From Bacteroidales bacterium (lineage in GTDB: Bacteria > Bacteroidota > Bacteroidia > Bacteroidales > F082), in assembly GCA_017549805.1 (NCBI GenBank), contig JAFYNJ010000003.1:1-64000 (forward strand): a stretch of 64,000 nucleotides of DNA, read 5' to 3'. Numbering within the stretch: position 1 is the first letter of the stretch; each line of letters begins with the position of its first letter. The notes under the pieces were generated by a model, which searched no databases, was not told where the DNA came from, and worked only from the letters and a program-made list of their open reading frames with translations. Below, one piece after another: positions 38,490-45,658 of this stretch. A program made the position numbers and the translations under genes.

Positions 38490-39209
38490 ATGAATATTGA
38501 TCTTTTTATCCCTTGTTCCATCGACCAGTTCTTTCCCGAAACGGCGATGAACACGGTAAAGGTGCTGGAGAAGGCTGGAGTGGAGGTGAATTACAATCCC
38601 GACCAAACCTGTTGCGGCCGGTTTGTCTACCATGCCGGTTTTGTGGAGGAGGCCAAGGCCTTGGGCGACAAGTTCCTGTCGGAGTTTTGTGACGATCGCC
38701 CTGTGGTATCGCCCTCAGCTGCCTGCATCTCTTTTATCAAGAAGCGTTATCCCGAGTTGTTTTTTAATACCGCCAACCATTTGAATGTCAAAAAGTTGGA
38801 GCGGAATGTATATGAGTTGACCGATTTCTTGGTCAATGTGTTGCATTATGACGATTTTGGTGCCGAGTTCCCCCACAAGGTGACCTTCCACGACAGTTGC
38901 AGTGCCTTGCGTGGCTTGGGTATCGGCAAAGAGGCGCGCCAGTTGCTCTCGAAGGTGAGAGGCTTGGAACTGGTGGAGATGAAGCAGCGCGATGTTTGCT
39001 GTGGCGGTGAGTTCACCATGGCGATGAACCATGAGGAAGTGTCGGTGGCTATGGCCAGCCATAAGGTGCGTAATGCCATGAACACCGGGGCGGAATACAT
39101 CGTCTCTAACGACATGTCGTGCCTCATGCACCAGAAGAGCTATATCGACGCGAATGGCTTGCCGATTCAGGTGATCCATATTGCGGATATTCTAGCGAAT
39201 TTTAGTTGA
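38490..39209 (+). CDS. CCG-domain (Fe-S) protein, LutA/LldE-like
   Basis: A 239-residue protein with two cysteine-rich CCG domains, like LutA of the lactate-utilisation complex and HdrB-type subunits. Motifs: LFIPCSIDQFFP and QTCCGRFVYHAG in the first half, FHDSCSALRGLG and RDVCCGGEFTMA in the second, with SNDMSCLMHQKSY. LutA normally works with LutB and LutC, but neither follows here, so its partners are unknown. The ATG at 38490 fits the family start; a TTG at 38475 is rejected. The stop codon lies in a GTTGAGA heptad array. Confidence 0.85.
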   Translation: MNIDLFIPCSIDQFFPETAMNTVKVLEKAGVEVNYNPDQTCCGRFVYHAGFVEEAKALGDKFLSEFCDDRPVVSPSAACISFIKKRYPELFFNTANHLNVKKLERNVYELTDFLVNVLHYDDFGAEFPHKVTFHDSCSALRGLGIGKEARQLLSKVRGLELVEMKQRDVCCGGEFTMAMNHEEVSVAMASHKVRNAMNTGAEYIVSNDMSCLMHQKSYIDANGLPIQVIHIADILANFS

Positions 39210-39254
39210 GAGTGGAGAGTTTAGTGTTGAGAGTAGTTTTAAAGTTGAGAGTTT
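39204..39254. repeat. Heptanucleotide array before the wbpD-like gene
   Basis: Units GTTGAGA, GTGGAGA, GTTTAGT, GTTGAGA, a degenerate stretch, then GTTGAGA and GTTT before the ATG. It supplies the TGA stop of the preceding gene (39207-39209). Confidence 0.65.
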
Positions 39255-39815
39255 ATGGATGAGTTTTTTGTACACGAAAGTAGTTATATCGACGATCATG
39301 TCACGATAGGCAAGGGCACCAAGATATGGCATTTCTGCCATGTGCAGTCGGGTGCCGTGATTGGCGAACGCTGTTCGTTGGGACAGAACGTCAACGTGGG
39401 CAACAATGTGAAAATTGGCAACGGGGTCCGCGTCCAAAACAACGTCTCCATCTACGAAGGGGTGGAGATCGAGGACAATGTGTTTTGCGGACCGAGTTGC
39501 GTGTTTACCAATGTCACCACGCCTCGCGCCCATTTCCCCGTGCATGGCGTTTATGCGAAGACTTTGATTCGCGAAGGTGCCTCTTTGGGCGCCAACTCTA
39601 CGGTGGTCTGCGGCCATACGGTAGGGAAGAGTGCCTTGATTGCCGCGGGTGCCGTGGTGACCAAGGACGTGCCCGACTATGCCTTGATGGCCGGTGTTCC
39701 AGCCCGACGCATCGGCTGGGTATGCGAATGCGGCAAACGTTTAGGTCCCTCGCTCCAATGTGACTGTGGCCGGAAATACAAAGAGGAAAACGGAAAACTG
39801 AAAACTGAAAAATGA
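39255..39815 (+). CDS. wbpD: UDP-GlcNAc3NA N-acetyltransferase, WbpD/WlbB-like
   Basis: Left-handed beta-helix acetyltransferase, 186 residues, which should acetylate the 3-amino group in the pathway to UDP-2,3-diacetamido-2,3-dideoxy-glucuronic acid. Hexapeptide repeats run from about residue 10 (IDDHVTIGKGTKIWHFCHVQ, GERCSLGQNVNVGNNVKIGN) to VAGVPARRIGW. The late VCECGKRL...CDCGRKY pairs four Cys and is usual for WbpD. The last residues (ENGKLKTEK) come from a heptanucleotide array. The wbpE-like gene follows, forming an amination-acetylation pair. Confidence 0.88.
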   Translation: MDEFFVHESSYIDDHVTIGKGTKIWHFCHVQSGAVIGERCSLGQNVNVGNNVKIGNGVRVQNNVSIYEGVEIEDNVFCGPSCVFTNVTTPRAHFPVHGVYAKTLIREGASLGANSTVVCGHTVGKSALIAAGAVVTKDVPDYALMAGVPARRIGWVCECGKRLGPSLQCDCGRKYKEENGKLKTEK

Positions 39816-39850
39816 AAACTGAACAACTTCTAACTGAACAACTTCCAACT
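39785..39850. repeat. Heptad array and 15-base direct repeat between wbpD and wbpE
   Basis: Units GGAAAAC, GGAAAAC, TGAAAAC, TGAAAAA, TGAAAAC (39785-39819), then TGAACAACTTCTAAC and TGAACAACTTCCAAC (39820-39849) ending at the wbpE ATG. The wbpD stop (39813-39815) is within it. Confidence 0.75.
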
Positions 39851-40981
39851 ATGCAATTTCGAGATTTAAAGAAACAATATAGCGTCCTGAAGGACGAAAT
39901 GGATCAAGCCATCCTCGACGTGGTGGCATCGAGCGCCTATGTGATGGGTCCGAAGATCAAGGAAATGGAAAACGCGTTTGCTGAGTATGTGGGCGTGAAG
40001 CATTGCATCGCCTGCAACAGCGGCACCGATGCCCTTTTGTTGGCTTTGAAAGCTTGGGATGTGAAGCCCGGCGACGCCGTGTTTGTGCCCAGCTTCACCT
40101 TTTTCGCCTCTGCCGAGGTGATCGCTATGCAAGGTGCCACACCCGTATTTGTGGATGTGGACTCCGAGACCTTCAACATGGATGTCCGCGACTTGCTGTA
40201 TAAGATTGAGCATACCATTAAAGCAGGGGAACTGAAGCCTAAGGCCATCATCGCTGTTGACTTGTTCGGTCTTCCTGCCGATTTCAAGATGATCCGTGCC
40301 ATTGCCGACCGCTTCCATCTCTATGTGCTTGAAGATGCTGCCCAGGGCTTTGGGGGTCGCATTGGCGAGCATAAGGCTTGTGCTTTCGGCGACATCTCCA
40401 CCACCTCGTTCTTCCCGGCCAAGCCCGTGGGGTGCTATGGCGACGGTGGTGCCGTGTTTACCAACAACGACGAGTGGGCGGCTTTGATTGATTCCTTCCA
40501 CATCCATGGCAAGGGCAGCGACCGTTACGACAATGTCCGCATCGGCATGAACTCCCGTCTCGACAGTCTCCAAGCGGCCATCCTGCTGGTGAAGCTGAAG
40601 GCTTTCAAGGCCTACGAGCTGGAGGATGTCAACAAGGTGGCGGCGCGTTATACCGAGAAGCTGCATGATGTGGTCAAGACCCCGGTGGTGCCCAAGGGTT
40701 TCTATTCCAGCTGGGCACAATACACCATTCAAGTCCCCAACAAGGAGGTTAGGACTAAGCTGCAAGAGGCTTTGAAGGCTAACGACATCCCTACCGCCAT
40801 CTACTATCCCATCCCGATGCATCGCCAAACCGCCTTCAGCTATCTCGACCCGAAAACCAACCAGTGCCCCGTCTCCGACCATCTCGCCGACACGGTGCTC
40901 TCTTTGCCCATCCACCCCTACCTCTCCGAAGAGGATCAAGATCTTATTTGTAATATCATAAAAATAGCCTTTAACTCTTAA
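39851..40981 (+). CDS. wbpE: DegT/DnrJ aminotransferase, WbpE/WlbC-like
   Basis: PLP-dependent sugar aminotransferase, 376 residues, expected to convert UDP-3-keto-GlcNAcA to the 3-amino sugar with glutamate. Motifs: CNSGTDALLLAL (about 55-66), PSFTFFASAEV, EDAAQGFGG and the PLP Lys191 in SFFPAKPVGCYGDGGA, a block typical of WbpE. An upstream in-frame ATG at 39812 would add 13 residues read from the repeat array, so the ATG at 39851 giving MQFRDLKKQY is preferred. The oxidising enzymes of the pathway (WbpA, WbpB types) are not in this window. Confidence 0.9.
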   Translation: MQFRDLKKQYSVLKDEMDQAILDVVASSAYVMGPKIKEMENAFAEYVGVKHCIACNSGTDALLLALKAWDVKPGDAVFVPSFTFFASAEVIAMQGATPVFVDVDSETFNMDVRDLLYKIEHTIKAGELKPKAIIAVDLFGLPADFKMIRAIADRFHLYVLEDAAQGFGGRIGEHKACAFGDISTTSFFPAKPVGCYGDGGAVFTNNDEWAALIDSFHIHGKGSDRYDNVRIGMNSRLDSLQAAILLVKLKAFKAYELEDVNKVAARYTEKLHDVVKTPVVPKGFYSSWAQYTIQVPNKEVRTKLQEALKANDIPTAIYYPIPMHRQTAFSYLDPKTNQCPVSDHLADTVLSLPIHPYLSEEDQDLICNIIKIAFNS

Positions 40982-40982
40982 C

Positions 40983-41021
40983 TATCACCTTTCACCTCTC
41001 ACCTCTCATCTTTCACCTCTC
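40983..41021. repeat. Heptanucleotide array before the sugar transferase
   Basis: Plus-strand units CTATCAC, CTTTCAC, CTCTCAC, CTCTCAT, CTTTCAC, CTCTC end exactly at the ATG. The same unit in the opposite sense occurs before dapA at 30861-30894. Confidence 0.75.
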
Positions 41022-42134
41022 ATGTCTTTCTTCAAGCAACTCACCTACCGGGAAAACTACGAGGCCGCACTGGAGTATCTCGTCAGTGCCGAGACCAAGC
41101 ATGCCCCCAAGTTCGACTTGGTGAATGCACCGGTGGCGTTGCAGGAGCTGATGCAGATGGCCTACATGCCCCGTAGCGAGGAGCGTTCGAAATACTTGAA
41201 CGACTTTGTGAAGCAATGTTGGGAGATCCCCGATGGGGAAGCGGAGTTGTTGCTGGCGGAGGACCATCTCAACGCCATCCGTTATGTGAACCGTTACTTG
41301 CGGAAGGCCAACAGTAAGTTGAAGCAGGATGGCTATTTGGTGGTGTCGTTCGATACGGCGGCCAAGCGGCGTTTGCAGTTCTATAGCAAGTATCCTAAGT
41401 TCATTGCTGGCATCCTGTATTTCTTCGATTTCATCTGGCATCGTGTTTGTCCCCGTTTGCTATTGACGCGGCGGTTCTATTATTTCTGCACCAGTAAGGT
41501 AAGGAAAGTGTTTCCGAGGGCTGAGATTTTGGGAAGGTTGTATTATTGCGGCTACGATGTGGTGTCGGAGCAATACATCCACGACCGTTATTGTGTCATC
41601 GCCCAGAAACGGCGTCCGCCTCATGACGAGCATCGCAATTACGGTTTGATTGTCAAATTGCCCAGGGTGGGCAAGGGCGGCAAGCTGTTCAACGTGTATA
41701 AGTTCCGTACCATGTACGCCTACGCGGAGTATTTGCAGACCTATGTGTATGAGAACAACAGCCTCCAAACGGGTGGCAAGTTCAACGACGATTACCGCAT
41801 CACCACTTGGGGCAGGATCATGCGAAAGCTTTGGATGGATGAATGGCCGATGTTCTTCAATATCTTGAAGGGCCAGATGAAGTTGATTGGCGTGCGTCCG
41901 TTGAGTGAACAGTATTTCAATTTGTATCGTCCTGAGATACAGCAGCTTCGTGTAAAAAACAAGCCTGGGATGTTCCCGCCGTTCTATGCCGATATGCCCG
42001 AAACTTTGGATGAGATCCAGGAGAGCGAGCGTGTTTATTGTGAAGCTTACCAGCAGCATCCTTTGATGACCCAGCTCCGATATTTTTGGAGAATCTTTGT
42101 GAACATCGTGTTCAAGCGGAAAAAATCCTGTTGA
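41022..42134 (+). CDS. Bacterial sugar transferase with unusual N-terminal region
   Basis: A 370-residue priming-type glycosyl-1-phosphate transferase, likely to load the first sugar phosphate onto undecaprenyl phosphate. The C-terminal catalytic part shows KLFNVYKFRTMY, GRIMRKLWMDEWPMFFNILK and MKLIGVRPLSEQYF, all standard. The N-terminal about 170 residues do not match the usual membrane helices; ANSKLKQDGYLVVSFDTAAK resembles the end of a SAM-methyltransferase fold, followed by a hydrophobic stretch (FIAGILYFFDFIWHRVC). That likeness is weak. It starts the glycan assembly part of the locus. Confidence 0.82.
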   Translation: MSFFKQLTYRENYEAALEYLVSAETKHAPKFDLVNAPVALQELMQMAYMPRSEERSKYLNDFVKQCWEIPDGEAELLLAEDHLNAIRYVNRYLRKANSKLKQDGYLVVSFDTAAKRRLQFYSKYPKFIAGILYFFDFIWHRVCPRLLLTRRFYYFCTSKVRKVFPRAEILGRLYYCGYDVVSEQYIHDRYCVIAQKRRPPHDEHRNYGLIVKLPRVGKGGKLFNVYKFRTMYAYAEYLQTYVYENNSLQTGGKFNDDYRITTWGRIMRKLWMDEWPMFFNILKGQMKLIGVRPLSEQYFNLYRPEIQQLRVKNKPGMFPPFYADMPETLDEIQESERVYCEAYQQHPLMTQLRYFWRIFVNIVFKRKKSC

Positions 42135-42150
42135 TTCCCCTCGTTTTTTC

Positions 42151-42181
42151 TTGTTTTTCTATAATTTTTTTAATAATTTTG
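42151..42181 (+). promoter_or_regulatory. Promoter of the wzm-wzt exporter operon
   Basis: TTG at 42151-42153, a 20-base spacer, then TAATTTTG (42174-42181) matches the Bacteroidota pattern well. The start would be near 42185, giving an untranslated leader of about 140 bases before wzm. Confidence 0.65.
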
Positions 42182-42194
42182 TATGATTTTTAAA

Positions 42195-42267
42195 AGACCC
42201 TTTTTTGAAAGGTCTGCTGTTTGTGTTTTGTCGTTGTATTTCATAGTGTTTCAATATTTTATGAAAT
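42195..42267 (+). promoter_or_regulatory. Structured leader of wzm
   Basis: Two hairpins lie in the leader: AGACC/GGTCT extended by TTT/AAA (42195-42215), and a perfect 8-bp ATTTCATA/TATGAAAT (42238-42245 with 42260-42267). Neither is followed by a T run. This could be a regulatory leader; no known riboswitch is recognised. Confidence 0.4.
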
Positions 42268-42325
42268 CGCGGTGGGACTCAGGTGGCGAAGCTGTGTAGT
42301 AGCTGAACTCCAACAATCTAGTGTT

Positions 42326-43201
42326 ATGAGTCAAAATGAAGAGCAATGGACCACGGTCATCAAGCCTCGGAACAAGCTTTTTGAGGTGAATTTGAGGGAA
42401 CTGTGGGATTATCGGGATTTGATTTCCCTGTTTATCAAGCGCAACATCATTACCCAATATAAGCAAACCATCTTGGGCCCGGCCTGGTTTGTGGTGCAGC
42501 CTGCCTTGACGGTCATCATGTACATGATCGTGTTTGGCGGCATTGCCGGTATCCCCACCGATGGCGTGCCGCGGCCATTGTTCTATCTGGCGGGTACTTG
42601 CATGTGGAATTATTTCTCCGAGTGCTTGACAAAGACCTCCAATACTTTCGTGACCAATTCCAACATTTTCGGCAAGGTTTATTTCCCTCGTTTGTCGATG
42701 CCCATCGCCGATGTGTTGTCGAACCTGTTGCGTTTTGGCATTCAGTTTGGTTTCTTCGTGATCGTCTATGCCATTTATGCCATCATCGGTGATTCGGGTG
42801 CGCATCTCAATTGGTTTGCCTTGCTGTTTCCCGTGTTGGTGATTATGTTGGCCGGTTTGGCCTTGGGTTTTGGCATCTTGATTTCATCCATGACCACCAA
42901 GTATCGTGATTTGCAGGTGCTGTTCTCGTTCCTTGTCCAGTTGTGGATGTATGCTACGCCGATCGTTTATCCTTTGTCGCAAACCAAGGGCATGTATTGG
43001 TTGGGTATTCCAGTGCATAAGCTGATGTGCTTGAATCCTGTGACGCCGGTTATCGAGACCTTCAAATACGGCTTCTTAGGTTGTGGCGACTTTGTGGGTT
43101 GGCGTTGGTTGATCTACAGCTTCGTCTTCATGTGGGTGTTGCTCGCCTTAGGTGTGGTGGTGTTCAACAAGGTTCAGAAGAGTTTCATGGATACGGTTTA
43201 G
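42326..43201 (+). CDS. wzm: Polysaccharide ABC exporter permease (Wzm-like)
   Basis: Inner-membrane permease of the ABC-2 type that exports undecaprenyl-linked polysaccharide, 291 residues. It opens with a cytoplasmic segment (NLRELWDYRDLISLFIKRNI) and the hallmark TQYKQTILGPAWFVVQPALT, then six predicted helices (for example FGFFVIVYAIYAIIG, VLVIMLAGLALGFGILISSM). The frame extends to 42221 without ATG evidence; MSQNEEQWTTVIKP at 42326 is the family-like start. The wzt gene follows after 63 bases of repeats. Confidence 0.92.
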   Translation: MSQNEEQWTTVIKPRNKLFEVNLRELWDYRDLISLFIKRNIITQYKQTILGPAWFVVQPALTVIMYMIVFGGIAGIPTDGVPRPLFYLAGTCMWNYFSECLTKTSNTFVTNSNIFGKVYFPRLSMPIADVLSNLLRFGIQFGFFVIVYAIYAIIGDSGAHLNWFALLFPVLVIMLAGLALGFGILISSMTTKYRDLQVLFSFLVQLWMYATPIVYPLSQTKGMYWLGIPVHKLMCLNPVTPVIETFKYGFLGCGDFVGWRWLIYSFVFMWVLLALGVVVFNKVQKSFMDTV

Positions 43202-43202
43202 G

Positions 43203-43230
43203 GAATTTAGAATTAAGAATTTAATATTTA
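43203..43230. repeat. Heptanucleotide array between wzm and wzt
   Basis: Four exact 7-base units GAATTTA, GAATTAA, GAATTTA, ATATTTA directly after the wzm stop. It is followed within 5 bases by a palindromic repeat. Confidence 0.7.
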
Positions 43231-43234
43231 GAGG

Positions 43235-43264
43235 CATCCCGCAGGGATGTTAGCTTTATAGAAA
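43235..43264. repeat. Palindromic repeat immediately before wzt
   Basis: CATCCC-GCA-GGGATG followed by TTAGCTTTATAGAAAA, ending on the base before the wzt ATG. It matches the GGATG-AC-AGCTCTATAGAAAA unit at the recN end (23571-23644), so the two are copies of one family. Confidence 0.7.
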
Positions 43265-44551
43265 ATGTCAACAGCAATAGAATTCAACAACATCAGCAAG
43301 CAATACCGCTTGGGTTTGGTTTCAACCAAAACCTTGAGTCACGATTTGAACCGTTGGTGGCAGACTGCGGTGTTGCACAAAGAGGACCCTTATCTAAAGA
43401 TCGGTTCAGTGAACGACCGCAGTACCAAGGGCGACAGCGAATATGTTTGGGCATTACGCGACATTGACTTCAAGGTGGAACAAGGTGATGTGGTGGGTAT
43501 CATCGGCAAGAACGGCGCAGGCAAGAGCACTTTGCTGAAGTTGTTGTCAAGGGTCACTGGGCCAACCACGGGTACCATCAAAGCAAGAGGTCGTATCGGT
43601 TCCTTGCTTGAGGTCGGTACCGGTTTCCATCAAGAAATGACTGGCCGAGAGAACATTTATATGAATGGGGCCATTCTTGGAATGACCAAGCCTGAGATTA
43701 CCAGGAAGTTAGATGAGATCGTCGATTTCAGCGGTTGTGAGCGATATATTGACACCCCAGTAAAACGTTACAGTTCGGGTATGACGGTGCGTTTGGGTTT
43801 TGCCGTGGCTGCCCATTTGGATCCCGAAATCCTTGTGGTGGATGAGGTACTGGCTGTAGGTGACGCTGATTTTCAAAAGAAGGCTATTGGTAAGATGCAA
43901 GATGTCTCCAAAACCGAAGGAAGAACAGTACTTTTTGTAAGTCACAATATGACCAGTATCAAGGCCCTTTGTAAGAGAGGAATTATCTTGAAGAATGGCA
44001 TGTTGATAGATGATGGTGACGTTGATTCGGTGGTTACCCATTACCTTCGTGGTGATAGTGCTATGGAGAACTACAAGTGCTGGGAACAACCTGAAATAAA
44101 GAAAAATGGCTTTGAGTTATTGGAAATAGGAATTCGAAGAAAAGATAGTGACTATGGAGATGTGATGCGGATGGACCAAGAATTGGAAGTGGTTATCAGA
44201 TATCGTTTGACTCAGACCTTTGATAAGTTTTGGATTACCATGCACATGAAAAATGAGCAAGGTAATAAACTGTTTTCATTTGGAGGAGGTGGACGTTGTT
44301 ATGACATGCGTCATGATTTGGGTGAGTATATACAGATTTGTACTATACCAGCCAATTTTTTTAATTGGGGAAATTTTGCCATTGATTTCATGGCTTTCCA
44401 ACAAATCAATAACATTGAGTGTTTAGCCGACGAGTCTGACATCATTTCGTTTACTATTAGCAATCGTCAAGTGGCCATTGGAGGTTATATGGGAAAGGAA
44501 CCTGGCGATGTGACACCGAGATTTGATTTTGTTGAAGAAAAACTGAAATGA
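43265..44551 (+). CDS. wzt: Polysaccharide ABC exporter ATPase (Wzt-like)
   Basis: ATPase partner of Wzm, 428 residues. The nucleotide-binding domain has Walker A GKNGAGKST (81-89), the signature YSSGMTVRLGF and Walker B ILVVDEVLAVGD. A C-terminal beta-sandwich from about residue 280 (FWITMHMKNEQGNKLFSF, FMAFQQINNIECLADESD) is the Wzt_C domain, which reads the terminal modification of the exported chain. This points to ABC-dependent export with a capped glycan. Base composition drops within the last third of the gene. It overlaps the next gene by 4 bases. Confidence 0.94.
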   Translation: MSTAIEFNNISKQYRLGLVSTKTLSHDLNRWWQTAVLHKEDPYLKIGSVNDRSTKGDSEYVWALRDIDFKVEQGDVVGIIGKNGAGKSTLLKLLSRVTGPTTGTIKARGRIGSLLEVGTGFHQEMTGRENIYMNGAILGMTKPEITRKLDEIVDFSGCERYIDTPVKRYSSGMTVRLGFAVAAHLDPEILVVDEVLAVGDADFQKKAIGKMQDVSKTEGRTVLFVSHNMTSIKALCKRGIILKNGMLIDDGDVDSVVTHYLRGDSAMENYKCWEQPEIKKNGFELLEIGIRRKDSDYGDVMRMDQELEVVIRYRLTQTFDKFWITMHMKNEQGNKLFSFGGGGRCYDMRHDLGEYIQICTIPANFFNWGNFAIDFMAFQQINNIECLADESDIISFTISNRQVAIGGYMGKEPGDVTPRFDFVEEKLK

Positions 44552-45657
44552 ATAAAGAAACTATTACCGTTACATCGCCTTTGCTTCCCGATCTTGACGA
44601 GTTTCATACTTTGTTGAAGGAGATATGGGATAGCAAATGGGTTACCAACAATGGCAGCTTTCATAAACGATTGGAGCAGGCACTATGCGAGTATTTGAAA
44701 GTTCCATACATCAGTCTTTTTACCAACGGAACGTTGCCATTGCTCACTTCTTTGCAAGCCTTGAGAATCACTGGTGAAGTAATCACAACCCCTTATAGTT
44801 TTGTTGCCACTACCCATGCCATTTGGTGGAATGGTTGTAAGCCGGTCTTTGTGGACATCGATCCGACCAATTGTGGAATGGATCCAGATAAGATCGAGGC
44901 CGCCATCACTCCACATACTACGGCAATCATGCCCGTGCATTGTTACGGTAAGCCATGCGACATGGAACGGATCCAAGCCGTAGCGGATAAATATAATCTG
45001 AAGGTTATTTACGATGCCGCGCATGCTTTCGGCGTAGAAGTGGATGGTGAGTCGGTGTTGAACCGAGGTGATATGGCCACTTTGAGTTTCCATGCCACCA
45101 AAGTTTACAATACCTTAGAAGGCGGTGCATTGGTGATGCATGATGCTGAGACCAAGAAACGGATTGATTACTTGAAGAACTTTGGCTTTGCGGGGGAGAC
45201 CGAGGTGGTCGGCCCGGGCATCAACAGCAAGATGGACGAGGTGAGGTCTGCCTACGGCTTGTTGAACCTCAAATTAGTTGATGATGCTATTGAGATGCGT
45301 CATCAGGTGGCAATCCGTTATCGTGAGGCGTTGCGTGATGTGAAGGGTATCCGTTTCTTTGACGACATGCCTGGAGTGAAGCACAATTACAGCTATTTTC
45401 CCATCTTTGTCAATGCGGAGGAATATGGCATGACGCGAGATGAACTCTATTCAAAGATGAAAGAGCAAGGCATTTTGGGCCGTCGCTATTTCTATCCGCT
45501 TATCAGCACTTTCAGCACTTATTGCGGTTTGCCTTCGGCTGCGCCTGAAAACTTACCCGTGGCTACAAGGATTGCTAACGAGGTGATATGTCTGCCGATG
45601 CATCACGGGTTGAATGAAGGAGATCTCAATAGAGTGCTTGAGACAATAGTGAGATAG
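44548..45657 (+). CDS. DegT/DnrJ/EryC1/StrS aminotransferase
   Basis: PLP-dependent sugar aminotransferase, 369 residues, acting on a nucleotide keto-sugar. Motifs: FTNGTLPLLTSLQAL, TTPYSFVATTHAIWW, Asp156 in IYDAAHAFG and PLP Lys185 in FHATKVYNTLEGG. This form resembles VioA/FdtB/QdtB-type enzymes that make 3- or 4-amino-6-deoxy sugars, but the substrate cannot be read from sequence. It differs from the WbpE-type enzyme at 39851. It overlaps wzt by 4 bases and precedes the ATP-grasp gene by 1 base. Confidence 0.87.
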   Translation: MNKETITVTSPLLPDLDEFHTLLKEIWDSKWVTNNGSFHKRLEQALCEYLKVPYISLFTNGTLPLLTSLQALRITGEVITTPYSFVATTHAIWWNGCKPVFVDIDPTNCGMDPDKIEAAITPHTTAIMPVHCYGKPCDMERIQAVADKYNLKVIYDAAHAFGVEVDGESVLNRGDMATLSFHATKVYNTLEGGALVMHDAETKKRIDYLKNFGFAGETEVVGPGINSKMDEVRSAYGLLNLKLVDDAIEMRHQVAIRYREALRDVKGIRFFDDMPGVKHNYSYFPIFVNAEEYGMTRDELYSKMKEQGILGRRYFYPLISTFSTYCGLPSAAPENLPVATRIANEVICLPMHHGLNEGDLNRVLETIVR

Positions 45658-45658
45658 T

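Noticed and set aside
39812-39850. An earlier ATG for the wbpE-like gene adding 13 residues
   Set aside because: These codons are made of repeat units (TGAACAACTTC) and overlap the wbpD stop; homologous proteins begin near MQFRDL.
39866-40939. A 357-codon minus-strand frame opposite the wbpE-like gene
   Set aside because: The plus-strand gene has all aminotransferase motifs; the antisense product matches nothing I recognise.
42221-42325. A 35-residue N-terminal extension of Wzm from the upstream in-frame start
   Set aside because: The extra residues are hydrophobic and unlike the family; the ATG at 42326 gives the usual N terminus, and the upstream DNA forms leader hairpins.
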